From a virus, in the IMG/VR virus record IMGVR_UViG_3300048833_000782, positions 1 to 36,469 of that record: DNA of 36,469 nt; one strand, 5' to 3'. Position 1 is the stretch's first letter, and each line of letters opens with the position of its first letter. Positions 1-8,023 of the stretch are shown here, one piece after another. The position numbers and the translations under genes are program-made. A model generated the notes under the pieces. That model saw only the letters and a list, made by a program, of their open reading frames with translations, ran no database searches and had not been told where the DNA came from.

Positions 1-1224
1 TTAGATGCCGTAGAGCCGCATCTGCTTCGGCCCGCTCACGAGGGCGTCAACGCGATCGCGACGGCGGCGTTCGGCCGTCGTCGATTGTTCTGGCGATCGC
101 AGGCCCGCGGCCTTCGCCAAGTGATCGTCCGTGGTCTTCGCGTAGCTGCGGCGCAGCTCCTTCGGCGAGCAGTTCATCCAGCGGCAGACGACGTGCTCGG
201 GGAATCCCTCGTCGAGCCAGTCCGTTCCGCAGCTACCGCGCATCGAGTGCCACAGCACGGGCCACGGCACGACGCCCGCGCGAGTGCAGGCGCGCTCGAG
301 GCGATTACGCCACGCCGTCGCCGTGATCTCACGGAACGAGTCGGCGAGGTACGTCTGCCCCTCTCTGGCTCGCTCGATCTCTTCGGCGACGTAGGGCGCC
401 AGCGCCGGCTGGATGGGGACCTCGCGCCAACGCTTGTGCTCGAAGCGTTGGTTCTTCGGGCTGAACACGAGCATGCGACGTTCCTCGAGCTGGACCCATT
501 GCAGCTCCATCGCATTCATCTCGCTCGGCTGCCGAAGGCCGGCGAAGCGACTCATCGCCACGCGGAACCGCAACGCGGGGTCGCAGCGTTCCATGACCTT
601 GAGGACGACATTCACGGCGACGTAGACCTGAGCGTCGCTGTCGGCCGGCGGGCGGCCGAGGCCCGCGAAGGGGTTGTCGTCGATGACCTTGAGCTGCACC
701 GCGCGGCGGAAGATGGCGCTGCAAGTCTGGATCTGTTTGCCAGCCGAGCTCGATGCGAGCGAGCCGCCCTTACGCTTGCCGCCGCTCTTGATCCACGCGG
801 CGTGGTCTTCGGCGTCGGCCGCCGTGACACTGGCGACGCGCGTTGCCCCTTTGATTCGAGCAACCAGGTTGGCCGCTGCGAGGTCGATCTTTTCGATCGT
901 CGCCGGGGCGAGACCGCGATCGATGGCGGCCGTTCGGAAGTTGGCGACGAGCTCGTCGAGCGTGTTGATCCGCACGCCCTCGTAGAGGCCCTTCTCGGCG
1001 AGCTTGTCGCGCCACTTCGTTTCAAGCTTCGCCGCCCAGCGCAGCGTCTTCACCGGCGGCGGCTCATCGAAGCTCTTCGATTCGATGAGCCGCTCGACGT
1101 GGTGAAGGAACGTCTCGGCGTGACCCTTCTGGATCCGGCCGAGGTACAAAGTCTCGCGTGCTCCGCCCGGCTTGTACCACTGGATCGAGTAGCCTTTGCG
1201 GGCGGGTTTAACGAGCGTCGCCAT
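1..1224 (-). CDS. int: Tyrosine-type site-specific integrase
   Basis: A 407-residue tyrosine recombinase that would integrate and excise the phage by strand exchange between attP and attB. An N-terminal arm-type region (about 1-80) precedes a SAM-like core-binding domain (about 85-190) and the catalytic domain (about 195-370). Catalytic residues visible are Arg231 in FAGLRQPSE, His326 and Arg329 in WHSMRG, and Tyr361 in RRSYAKTTDD; a basic patch around 257-266 probably supplies the lysine. The length is normal for the family. It starts at an ATG (complement of 1222-1224), and the stop codon is the first base triplet of the window. The excisionase-like gene ends 3 bp upstream, so the two probably form one transcript. 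The attachment site is likely close by but not identified. Confidence 0.93.
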   Translation of the reverse strand: MATLVKPARKGYSIQWYKPGGARETLYLGRIQKGHAETFLHHVERLIESKSFDEPPPVKTLRWAAKLETKWRDKLAEKGLYEGVRINTLDELVANFRTAAIDRGLAPATIEKIDLAAANLVARIKGATRVASVTAADAEDHAAWIKSGGKRKGGSLASSSAGKQIQTCSAIFRRAVQLKVIDDNPFAGLGRPPADSDAQVYVAVNVVLKVMERCDPALRFRVAMSRFAGLRQPSEMNAMELQWVQLEERRMLVFSPKNQRFEHKRWREVPIQPALAPYVAEEIERAREGQTYLADSFREITATAWRNRLERACTRAGVVPWPVLWHSMRGSCGTDWLDEGFPEHVVCRWMNCSPKELRRSYAKTTDDHLAKAAGLRSPEQSTTAERRRRDRVDALVSGPKQMRLYGI

Positions 1225-1227
1225 CGA

Positions 1228-1593
1228 TCATTCGAGCCGGTTGCGTTTGATGCCTGCCATCCAGCGATCGAGCTGCTTGCGGGTGTACCGCGGAGCTCGG
1301 CCGACCATCCGGCAAGGCAGCTTGAATCCGGCCGTCCCGGCCTGGTTGCTCACTCCCTTCTTTCGCCAACGAGCGATCGTCTGTTTGGAGACGCGGCAGT
1401 GCTCGGCGGCTTCGGCCTCGGTGAGGAGGTCGCTCTCGTCTCTTATCAGCACCGGAGCAACACGGCCGGAAGCCGCTCGCTCGCGCCACTGCTGGACTCG
1501 CATCCTGGCTTCGAACTCCGCGACCTCCGCACACTTGCGGACGTAGGCTTCGAAATCGTCAGGGCCTGGAACACTCTGCTTGGCTGTGGCCAT
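1228..1593 (-). CDS. Excisionase-like helix-turn-helix protein
   Basis: A 121-residue protein whose C-terminal half is a MerR/excisionase-type winged helix: LTEAEAAEHCRVSKQTIARW, then a basic wing and YTRKQLDRWM. Such proteins bind att DNA next to an integrase and direct excision, or act as small repressors. The N-terminal half (1-55) is a helical region of unknown role. I chose the ATG at 1593, preceded by an AAAGGA-like site about 10 nt away, rather than a start 50 codons upstream whose translation looks like noise. It is directly upstream of the integrase on the same strand. Excisionase is inferred from position and fold; a transcription regulator remains possible. Confidence 0.75.
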   Translation of the reverse strand: MATAKQSVPGPDDFEAYVRKCAEVAEFEARMRVQQWRERAASGRVAPVLIRDESDLLTEAEAAEHCRVSKQTIARWRKKGVSNQAGTAGFKLPCRMVGRAPRYTRKQLDRWMAGIKRNRLE

Positions 1594-2129
1594 CGCTGCA
1601 ATCCTTTTTTGCGTTTGACCCACGGCCTCGCTGTGCGCATATTGCGAGCGTGCCGGCCGATGGGTCGGTTGATGGATGCGGGCGGCGTCGAAGTCCTTTG
1701 CCGGGAACAGATCGACGCCGCCTGCGTTTTTTTGCGGCCGCACTCTGCGGCTTGCCAGCTACCGAGGATCTCCGGCGGACCGCGCAGGCGCGACCGCCGC
1801 AGAGAACTCGAAGCCTTTCGCGACGACGCCAGGAGCGGCGTCGCGTTGCCCGAAAAAGACGGGCGCCATAGTCGGGGGTCTGCTTGGCTCCTCCTGGCTG
1901 TGGGCGGCGGGGCGTGTGTCAGACGCCTGGTCGCAGCCCGTCCTAAACGAGGGGGCCTCATGGCCCGGGGATCGGAACGGCGACGATCTTGCGCCTTTGG
2001 AGCGCGATCTGTCAACGCGAGCCCCAAGGATTCCGACCAATTGGGTCGAAACAACTGGTTGAGTTGCGGCGGCCAGCAGCTACCATGCTGTCGTTCCGAT
2101 TCCCACCTCTCCCGATGCGAGGCGAGACC
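1594..2129. other. Non-coding divergent interval between xis-like gene and cargo pair
   Basis: About 536 bases with no credible gene. It separates the leftward integrase unit from the rightward pair starting at 2130, so it should hold divergent promoters, but I could not pick convincing -35/-10 boxes. It contains an 11-bp inverted repeat followed by seven T (1681-1735), a CTCGC/GCGAG stem near 1628-1651, and a hairpin CGACC-AATTG-GGTCG near 2036-2050. A tyrosine integrase attachment site could also lie here. Confidence 0.6.
1681..1735 (+). terminator. 11-bp inverted repeat followed by T-tract (possible terminator)
   Basis: Arms GGCGGCGTCGA (1681-1691) and TCGACGCCGCC (1712-1722) are perfect complements around a 20-nt loop. 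They are followed by TGCG and then seven T. This looks like a rho-independent terminator on the plus strand, although the 4-nt spacer before the T run is longer than ideal and no plus-strand gene lies upstream. It could instead be an operator or recombination site beside the integrase. Confidence 0.45.
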
Positions 2130-2477
2130 ATGTCCGCCGACGGCCGCCGCTGCGCGACGTGTTCGCACTTCATGCCCAACGATGATCCGCAAGCGGATCC
2201 ACCGCTGATGCTTGAAAACGACGGCCAGGGTTGTGGATCGTGCCGCAGGTACCCGCCGCAGCTCGACCCGGTCCACCGCCTGATCGAGTCTATCGACAAC
2301 ACCCGGGCCGACTCGGCAAGCGACGATCCAGGTCAATCGCTCTCCTTCGCGGATCTCGCCGGCGAACTTCTCGGCACCATCCTCGTTCAGCTCGAACGCA
2401 CCGACTCGGCCGCCGCCGCCTGGCCGCGCGTCCACGAGACCGACTGGTGCGGCGAGTACTCCAAACAACAGGGCTAA
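2130..2477 (+). CDS. Small cysteine-rich CxxC protein (CRRYPP...DWCGE type)
   Basis: A 115-residue protein with CATC at residues 8-11, then a CGSCRRYPP segment, and a C-terminal TDWCGEYS. This spacing of two CxxC pairs plus a final WCGE is a pattern I recall from many small phage and bacterial proteins of unknown function; a metal-binding fold is likely. The ATG at 2130 has GAGGCGAG just upstream; another ATG at 2115 is possible. It is on the strand opposite to nearly all other phage genes and ends 3 bp before the next gene, so the two are probably cotranscribed. Together they could be lysogeny-expressed cargo. No function is claimed. Confidence 0.75.
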   Translation: MSADGRRCATCSHFMPNDDPQADPPLMLENDGQGCGSCRRYPPQLDPVHRLIESIDNTRADSASDDPGQSLSFADLAGELLGTILVQLERTDSAAAAWPRVHETDWCGEYSKQQG

Positions 2478-2480
2478 GCG

Positions 2481-3323
2481 TTGGCGATCAAAGTAACCTG
2501 CCAGGGATGCAGCTCGAGCTTCAACGCCCCGGACGGCGCAGCAGGAAAGACCGGCAAGTGCCCGAAGTGCGGCGCGGCGATCTCGATCCCCGGCGCACCG
2601 ATCCAAGCCGCTCGGCCGACGCCTCCACCCACAGCGCCGCGGCCGCCCGTCGCCGCCCCCGCCCCGCCCCCTCCGGTGGTCGCACAGCCCTTTTACGAAG
2701 CACCGCGGCCGACGCCGCAGGTCGCCGCGACGATCGAGCACACCCACAAGACCAAAGGTTCCTTCGGGACCATGTTCAAGGGGACGATGGGCTGCCTCTT
2801 GGCCGTCGGTATCGTCACGATGATCGGTTGCATCGGTGTCGGATTCGTTCTCTTCAGCGGCGCCGCCGTGACGGTCGCTGCGATCGACGAGGGAATGAAG
2901 GAAGTCAACCGGCACACCGACGAGCAGCTCGCGAAGATCAAAGCTTGGGAGGCGATGGTCGCCGACGTGACGGCTAAGGTGACGACCACCGACGGTCGCA
3001 TCGAGCAGAGCGATAATCAGTTCGACACAGCGAAGAACGTCCTCGTCTTCACCGTCGTCAACGGCAGCGACAAACCGATCGCCGATATCAAGTTTCACGC
3101 CCGCATCGCTGAGCCAGGCCGCACGGTCGCGCTCGCCGAGGATGATATCTACCTCGGGATCTCTGGCGGGGTTGAACCGGGTGAATCGAAAGAGGTCCGC
3201 GTTAAGCCAAACCCCTTCGATGGCAACTTGGGAACGGTGGCCGTCCCCGAAGGCGCGGAGCTGACGGTGACACTCACCGAGGTCGAGTGGCCCGGGCGCG
3301 AGGAGCGCCCGTCGATTTACTGA
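2481..3323 (+). CDS. Zinc-ribbon, proline-linker, single-pass membrane protein
   Basis: A 280-residue protein with an N-terminal zinc ribbon (Cys7, Cys10, Cys27, Cys30, of the MJ0042/FHA-associated type), a Pro/Ala-rich linker (about 38-82), one hydrophobic segment (about 104-134) and a C-terminal beta-rich domain (about 165-280) with a strand pattern like FxLYD-type ligand domains. The topology would place the ribbon in the cytoplasm and the beta domain outside. The architecture is familiar from planctomycetes. The start is TTG at 2481, 3 bp after the previous stop; no better ATG exists upstream. Function is unknown. Its strand and position beside the integrase suggest a cargo gene expressed in the lysogen. 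Confidence 0.78.
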   Translation: MAIKVTCQGCSSSFNAPDGAAGKTGKCPKCGAAISIPGAPIQAARPTPPPTAPRPPVAAPAPPPPVVAQPFYEAPRPTPQVAATIEHTHKTKGSFGTMFKGTMGCLLAVGIVTMIGCIGVGFVLFSGAAVTVAAIDEGMKEVNRHTDEQLAKIKAWEAMVADVTAKVTTTDGRIEQSDNQFDTAKNVLVFTVVNGSDKPIADIKFHARIAEPGRTVALAEDDIYLGISGGVEPGESKEVRVKPNPFDGNLGTVAVPEGAELTVTLTEVEWPGREERPSIY

Positions 3324-3650
3324 CGGCATGCTAGCGGTAGCGGTTGAACTTCGATGAGGGTGGCCCCCGCCCTGGCCAATTTCGCTCCATCGAAGCCACG
3401 ATGGCGCGGAGATTCGTCGGCGCCAAGTAGAAACCGAAAGCCTAGTAGGGAAGGCCTAAATCGAACGCCGGCCATTGGGCCCAAACCTCTACGGCCGTAG
3501 AGGTTCCGACCCAGGCCGATCCGATAGCGGCCGCCATGGCGCGGCCCCGGAGCGACCAACGAAGGAAAGGGACCACGCCTTCCTGATTCTTCCGTATGGC
3601 CCTCTCCCGTCGCGATCTCAAGGTAGTACCTATCGAGGCCGGGGCCGCGC
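3324..3650. other. Non-coding interval between converging units
   Basis: This 327-base stretch lies between the ends of the plus-strand pair and the leftward methyltransferase. I see no gene. It holds two abutting palindromes, TTGGGCCCAA (3475-3484) and a 22-bp perfect one (3484-3505). There is no typical terminator with a T-tract on either strand. Confidence 0.6.
3484..3505. repeat. Perfect 22-bp palindrome
   Basis: The arm AACCTCTACGG (3484-3494) is followed without a loop by its exact complement (3495-3505). A second palindrome, TTGGGCCCAA, abuts it on the left and shares base 3484. The symmetry with no loop suggests a dimeric protein binding site or a recombination core rather than a terminator. 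It sits between convergent transcription units. Confidence 0.85.
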
Positions 3651-4475
3651 TCAGCGCCTTTTTTTCGGCCTCGCGGCTGCCGGTTTGGCAGCGACGGCCT
3701 CCAGGCCGCCCGCAGCGGCCCTCTCGACGAGCTGTGCGGCCTTCTCAGCCCATTGCTCGTCGATCTCGACTCCTACGGCCCCCCTGCCCGTCAACGCAGC
3801 AGCGGCCAACGTAGCCCCTCCACCGGCGAAGAGGTCCAGCACCATGCCGCCGGGCCGCACCGGCGCCAGCAGCTCGACCATCATGGCGACGGGTTTCGCG
3901 CATGGGTGGTTCTTGTGGCGGTGGTTGACGTTGCATCTCAGCAAGCCTGGCCACGGGCCCCCGTGCTCGGATCGCGGAACGGCCCCCTGCGTAGCCCAGG
4001 TGACGTACTCGCATTGATGCCGCAGAAAACCCTTGTGGGCCGCCCGCGATCCGAGCCCCTTGTCCCACGGCTCGATGCCGCGCCAGATGAACCCCGCGCT
4101 TTGGATCGCGTCGGTGGTGAGCGGCAACTGCCGCCAGTCAGAGAAGACGAACGCATACGCCGACGGCTTCAAGAGCCGGCGGGCGCGGTCCATCCAGAGC
4201 GAGAGCCAGGCGAGCTGCGATCGCTGGTCGCGGTTGTCGCCGCTGAACGTCGCGCCTTGGAACTTGGCGGCGTCGTTAGTGAGATACTTCTTGGTCGATC
4301 CGTTCTGGCGATCGCCAGCGTGCAGGCCGCCCGATGAGTAGGGCGGATCGGTGACCAAGGCGTCGAACGCCGGCCGCTCCTTTTGAGAGTGCCAGGCGTC
4401 GAGAACTTCGAGCGAGTTGCCTAGATAGAGGGTGACGTTGTGGGCTTGAAAGTACGGCTTCGGTAGACGGGTCAA
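3651..4475 (-). CDS. DNA (adenine- or cytosine-N4) methyltransferase, beta class
   Basis: A 274-residue site-specific DNA methyltransferase of the N6_N4_Mtase family. The catalytic motif IV DPPYSSGG is at 43-50, and the SAM-binding motif DLFAGGGATL at 214-223 comes after it, which is the order of the beta class. The HKNHPCAKP segment (187-195) just before motif I is typical of the family. No restriction partner is visible, so it is probably an orphan phage enzyme that protects phage DNA or alters expression. The start is TTG at 4475, overlapping the upstream stop as TTGA, which suggests translational coupling. It is the last gene of the leftward late region. Base specificity cannot be read from the sequence. 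Confidence 0.9.
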   Translation of the reverse strand: MTRLPKPYFQAHNVTLYLGNSLEVLDAWHSQKERPAFDALVTDPPYSSGGLHAGDRQNGSTKKYLTNDAAKFQGATFSGDNRDQRSQLAWLSLWMDRARRLLKPSAYAFVFSDWRQLPLTTDAIQSAGFIWRGIEPWDKGLGSRAAHKGFLRHQCEYVTWATQGAVPRSEHGGPWPGLLRCNVNHRHKNHPCAKPVAMMVELLAPVRPGGMVLDLFAGGGATLAAAALTGRGAVGVEIDEQWAEKAAQLVERAAAGGLEAVAAKPAAARPKKRR

Positions 4476-4822
4476 CGTTTGCTCTTAGGTGCAGGTTCAA
4501 CGGTGAGGCGCTCCGTCAAACCTGCCGACTCCTCGAGCTCCCGGGCCACGTCGGCGCCGCATCGATCTACAAGCTCATTCTTCCACGAGACCGGCTTCTT
4601 CTTCGCCACGATGGCGATCACCCACGACGCGAAATTGACGACGAGCGACTTCGGCTCGGCGTGTCGGACGTACGCTTCGAGGCGTTCGTCGATCTTCACA
4701 AGAGCGCGGCGGTAGTTGCTCGCTTCCTTTGAAGCGGCGTCCGCCTTCGCGACGAGCTCGGCCCGCTCCTCGAGCAGGGCCTTGGTGGGTTTCTTCGGTG
4801 CGGTCTCAGTGGTGCTCGGCAT
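4472..4822 (-). CDS. Small basic protein of unknown function
   Basis: A 116-residue protein not recognised. It opens with a charged helical stretch (about 15-55, rich in Lys, Glu and Ala, coiled-coil-like), followed by a more hydrophobic patch around VVNFASWVIAIV (60-71) and an acidic-basic C-terminus. The short hydrophobic patch is too weak to call a membrane helix. The ATG is abutted by a copy of the late leader motif (4820-4852), which supports this start. It overlaps the methyltransferase start by 4 bp, so the two are likely translated together. Confidence 0.6.
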   Translation of the reverse strand: MPSTTETAPKKPTKALLEERAELVAKADAASKEASNYRRALVKIDERLEAYVRHAEPKSLVVNFASWVIAIVAKKKPVSWKNELVDRCGADVARELEESAGLTERLTVEPAPKSKR

Positions 4823-4852
4823 GCCCGGAGGGTCGCGGTAGGGCGTAACAAC
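4820..4852 (-). promoter_or_regulatory. Late leader motif, copy ending on ATG of the 4822 gene
   Basis: 33 nt from GTTGT to the ATG, with CGCGACCCTCC in the middle. GCCC and GGGC arms can pair, placing a stem directly against the start codon. No Shine-Dalgarno sequence is present. Confidence 0.65.
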
Positions 4853-4882
4853 CAGCCCTCGCTACACATGCACGCCGGCGAC

Positions 4883-6766
4883 CTAGATAGACCCGCCCAC
4901 GCAAAAACCGTTGACGTGGGCGTCTGCTGGGTCTCCCTCATCAGGCCAATAGATGCCGCGGAGAATCACTTCGGTGTCGCTCGTTCCGTCGGTCGCTTCG
5001 GGCGTCGTCACGCCATCGTAGAACCAGAGCGCTGGCGTTGAGCCGCGGACGTTCTCGGGAGTCTCGGAGTCGTAGAAGCAAGACGCCTGCCATGCCGGCC
5101 ACACAAGGTCGGCCCGGTCGGTCTCCTCACTGTGATCGAAGCCCAAGGCTTCGTAGGCCGCGTTATCGACTTGCGGGCCACGCGCCAGAGCGCGGACACG
5201 GGGAAGCGGCAGAATCACGGTCTCGCCTTCCCATGCAATGTCCTCAGAGAACGGGCCGGCGCCGACAATATCGACTGCAGTAGAGCCCCCTACATAAGTG
5301 ATCGTGCTGCCGATGAATTGATGCCGCACGCTTAAAACATACCCCTCAGGTTCATCGCCTCTCACCACCGCGTAGCTGCTCGTCCCTTGCCACCCGACGT
5401 TGTGCGCGTCAGCAAACACCCGCCAAGGCGTCGTCGCGTTGAACTCGTACTCCGCGGCCTCGGGCAGGTCAGAGATGCCAATGAAGTCGTTGTCATCCAC
5501 CGTGCCCATCGTCGCGATGCGGACGGGCGGCTTCGGAACCGGAAAGCCCGGGACGATTTCGCCGCACGTCCACGAGAGGCCACCGCTGAACGACCCGGTG
5601 CCGGTGCCACGCGTGCGGATGATCGACAGCCAACGCACCTCATGTTCGCTGGGCTCCGGGTCTACTTCCGGCGGCGCCTGCCAGTAGGGCGGGTAGAGGA
5701 ACTGATAGATCGGCTCGCTTTCTTCCTCATCCTCAGGTGAGTAGATCGGCGGGTTCCAGTTGCCGGTGGCGCGGAAGTCGATCAGCTCGAACCACATATC
5801 GTCGAGGCTGAATGCCGGGTTGTCGCCCCCTTCGCCCGCGACGCTCCGCTGGTAGAAGTGGCCCGTGTTCGTCCACACGTCATCGGTATCCAGCTCCATC
5901 GTGCCGAGGTCGATGAAGCCGCATCGCAACCAGCGACGGATCGACTGCGGGGCGCCGCCTCCAAACGTGTTCATCACCTCAAGCTGCGTCGCGCCGCCAA
6001 TCGGGAAGTGAGACGAGTCAAACGCGAAGCACGGCCAGCCGCTCGTATTCGCGCTCTCTTCCGGGTTGTCCCACTCGGTGACGGTCGCCTCCGCGACGCC
6101 CGGCGTCCAATAAGTGACGCGGTGCGTGTCGATGTCCGGCGTGCGGTATTCGACCAGCGCGAAGTGATCGGCGCCGACGCAGACCTTCTTTCCGTCGCCG
6201 ATGCCTCCGCAGAGTTTCCACGGCGCATCCCAATAGACCGGGTCACCGTTCTCATCTTCGAGCAGCCAGCAGTGCGTCAGTTCAAACTTGCGGTTGCTGC
6301 CCGCCTGCTGAGCGCTCTTGCTGTGGTCGTGGACAGCGACACGCGCGAGCGCCGCGCGGGGCTGTGCGCTGCTGCCCGCCGCTCGGTAGTTGAGTTGATA
6401 CCAGACGCAAGAGTCGCCGAAGCTCGCCCAGCTCTTATCGCCGTACTGACTGCCCGAAGCGCCAACGCAGACGAGCGAGTCGCCGCCCGCAGCAAGGGCC
6501 GGGAACTTGACGTAGGCCGCGGCGTTCGCGAAGTCCGGGACTACTTCCGAGCCGAGCGGGTCGGGCAACGCGAACCAGCTCCGTTGCCACTTGGTTGTCG
6601 GGAAGGCCGTGCCGTACCAGCCATCGGCTAGCTCGACAGCAGCGTAGAGGTTGCGCCCGCCGCCGTTCGGGTCGTCATCATCGGTTCCATCGGTGTTGAC
6701 CAGCCGCGCGCCGCAGCTCGCGCCCCAGCCGCTCCAGCATTCGTTGACCGCCCAGCAGTTGCCCAT
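4883..6766 (-). CDS. Large virion-tip protein of unknown function (627 aa)
   Basis: A 627-residue protein rich in Trp, Cys, Asp and Gly with little helix, consistent with a mostly beta-structured surface or adhesin protein. No family was recognised. Repeated short stretches of aromatic and small residues suggest several compact beta domains. It is the last structural gene after tape measure and two tail-tip candidates, so a receptor-binding or tail-tip role is inferred from position only. The ATG at 6766 lies 13 bp after the stop of the upstream gene, with AAGGGA about 10 nt upstream. GC and codon use match its neighbours. Confidence 0.6.
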   Translation of the reverse strand: MGNCWAVNECWSGWGASCGARLVNTDGTDDDDPNGGGRNLYAAVELADGWYGTAFPTTKWQRSWFALPDPLGSEVVPDFANAAAYVKFPALAAGGDSLVCVGASGSQYGDKSWASFGDSCVWYQLNYRAAGSSAQPRAALARVAVHDHSKSAQQAGSNRKFELTHCWLLEDENGDPVYWDAPWKLCGGIGDGKKVCVGADHFALVEYRTPDIDTHRVTYWTPGVAEATVTEWDNPEESANTSGWPCFAFDSSHFPIGGATQLEVMNTFGGGAPQSIRRWLRCGFIDLGTMELDTDDVWTNTGHFYQRSVAGEGGDNPAFSLDDMWFELIDFRATGNWNPPIYSPEDEEESEPIYQFLYPPYWQAPPEVDPEPSEHEVRWLSIIRTRGTGTGSFSGGLSWTCGEIVPGFPVPKPPVRIATMGTVDDNDFIGISDLPEAAEYEFNATTPWRVFADAHNVGWQGTSSYAVVRGDEPEGYVLSVRHQFIGSTITYVGGSTAVDIVGAGPFSEDIAWEGETVILPLPRVRALARGPQVDNAAYEALGFDHSEETDRADLVWPAWQASCFYDSETPENVRGSTPALWFYDGVTTPEATDGTSDTEVILRGIYWPDEGDPADAHVNGFCVGGSI

Positions 6767-6779
6767 CCCGCATTCCCTT

Positions 6780-8021
6780 CTAGGCGTCCAGCGCCGCGTT
6801 CATCTCGGTCGTGTTCTCATGCAAACACCCATAGATGTCGGTGATGACGTAGTCCTCGCCGTACTTGGTCAAGACGCAGCGCCGGTGCCATCGCGTCGGC
6901 GAGCCTTCGCCCGTCTCCTCGCTGTCGATCCGCAGCAGCATGGGCCGGCTCATGCCCGTGTGAACGTCGTCGGTCTCTAGCTCCAGCGAGATCCCGCCGA
7001 CGCCCCAGAAATCGACCTGCACCCAGCAAACGTCGCCGTCCGCGAAGTCGGACGCGGTGCCCGTGCCGTCGCTCCCCGTGTTGAAGGCGAACGTGTCGCC
7101 CTCCTCGGTCGCCGCGCCGCCGACGTTGTCCTGCTGGTCGTGATAGACCGTCGTCGCCGCCTTGGAGACGTAGAGCCGCCCATAGTGCGTCGTGAAGGCG
7201 CCCGGGTCGTTGATCCGGCAATCGATGACGGGGCTGAGGTCGCTCGTGCGGTTGTCGTTGTTCGAAGCGCCGAGGTCGCTGGCGTCCTGCACGTCGGGCG
7301 TGCGGTTATCGATGGGCCGCGGCGCGACGGCCTTGCGTAAGGCGGGGTCGGCCTCGGCGTTCTCGCGCCAGACCGCGTGCGAGCGCGTCGATTGCCACGT
7401 CGTGTCGCCGAAGAACTTCTCGCGGGCGCTGATCGTGTGAACGCCGCGCGACGCCGACGCCAGGTTGAGCGTCGCGGTCCAGGCCCCGGTGGGGCTCACG
7501 GTCGCGGCGACGGCCGTGCCCCCGTCGAGCCACACTTCCACGTCGCTATCGGCGTCGGCGGTCCCCGTGACGGCCCACGCCGCGGCGTCGGGGTCGTAGA
7601 CAATCCCCTTCGACCAGTTGAGCACCAGGCCCGACGGCGCCGCAGCACTCCCAGCGCCGCAGCAGCCCCCATCCGGGTCGAGGTTGTAGGCGGCCGAGTG
7701 GCCTACCTTCGCGTTAATGATGGCGAGGTCGGTCGTGAACTTTGTCCCGTCCCACGTTTCGAGCATCACGCGCGCGACGGTCGGCGTGTAGTCGCCGCCG
7801 CTGACGCCGCCCCCGGTGGATGGGTCGAAGACGCGGCCCAACAGGCCGCCGCCGGCGCCGCCATTCGCTTCGCCGACGGCGATCGCCGGGCCTGGCTGCG
7901 GCTCCTTCACGCCACGGAACTCCTTCGCCATCTGCGAAAGCAGGTTCGTGCGATACGCGCTGAAGATCGGGTGGCGAGCGTCGATCGGCTCGCCTGGTTT
8001 GACGGGTCGGAGCGGATCCAC
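6780..8021 (-). CDS. Tail-tip protein with Ig-like domain
   Basis: A 413-residue protein. Residues about 145-215 look like a bacterial Ig-like fold (VTGTADADSDVEVWLDG, then SPTGAWTATLNL and GVHTISAREK), similar to modules used for adhesion in phage tail tips. The N-terminal 30 residues contain IDARHPIFSAYRTNLL and are not recognised; the C-terminal third has two beta-rich segments and ends near a conserved-looking YGEDYVITDIYG stretch. The start is GTG at 8021, only 2 bp after the previous stop, so coupling is likely. The tail-tip role is inferred from order: tape measure, then this group. Confidence 0.6.
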   Translation of the reverse strand: MDPLRPVKPGEPIDARHPIFSAYRTNLLSQMAKEFRGVKEPQPGPAIAVGEANGGAGGGLLGRVFDPSTGGGVSGGDYTPTVARVMLETWDGTKFTTDLAIINAKVGHSAAYNLDPDGGCCGAGSAAAPSGLVLNWSKGIVYDPDAAAWAVTGTADADSDVEVWLDGGTAVAATVSPTGAWTATLNLASASRGVHTISAREKFFGDTTWQSTRSHAVWRENAEADPALRKAVAPRPIDNRTPDVQDASDLGASNNDNRTSDLSPVIDCRINDPGAFTTHYGRLYVSKAATTVYHDQQDNVGGAATEEGDTFAFNTGSDGTGTASDFADGDVCWVQVDFWGVGGISLELETDDVHTGMSRPMLLRIDSEETGEGSPTRWHRRCVLTKYGEDYVITDIYGCLHENTTEMNAALDA

Positions 8022-8023
8022 GG

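Noticed and set aside
85-2208. A long plus-strand open frame of 707 codons across the integrase region
   Set aside because: It is antisense to the integrase and excisionase-like genes, Arg-rich and without any recognisable domain; high GC content produces such open frames.
3484-3520. Palindrome plus GGTTCCGACC considered as part of a tRNA gene
   Set aside because: No acceptor or D arm can be built around it and no CCA-side pairing is found.
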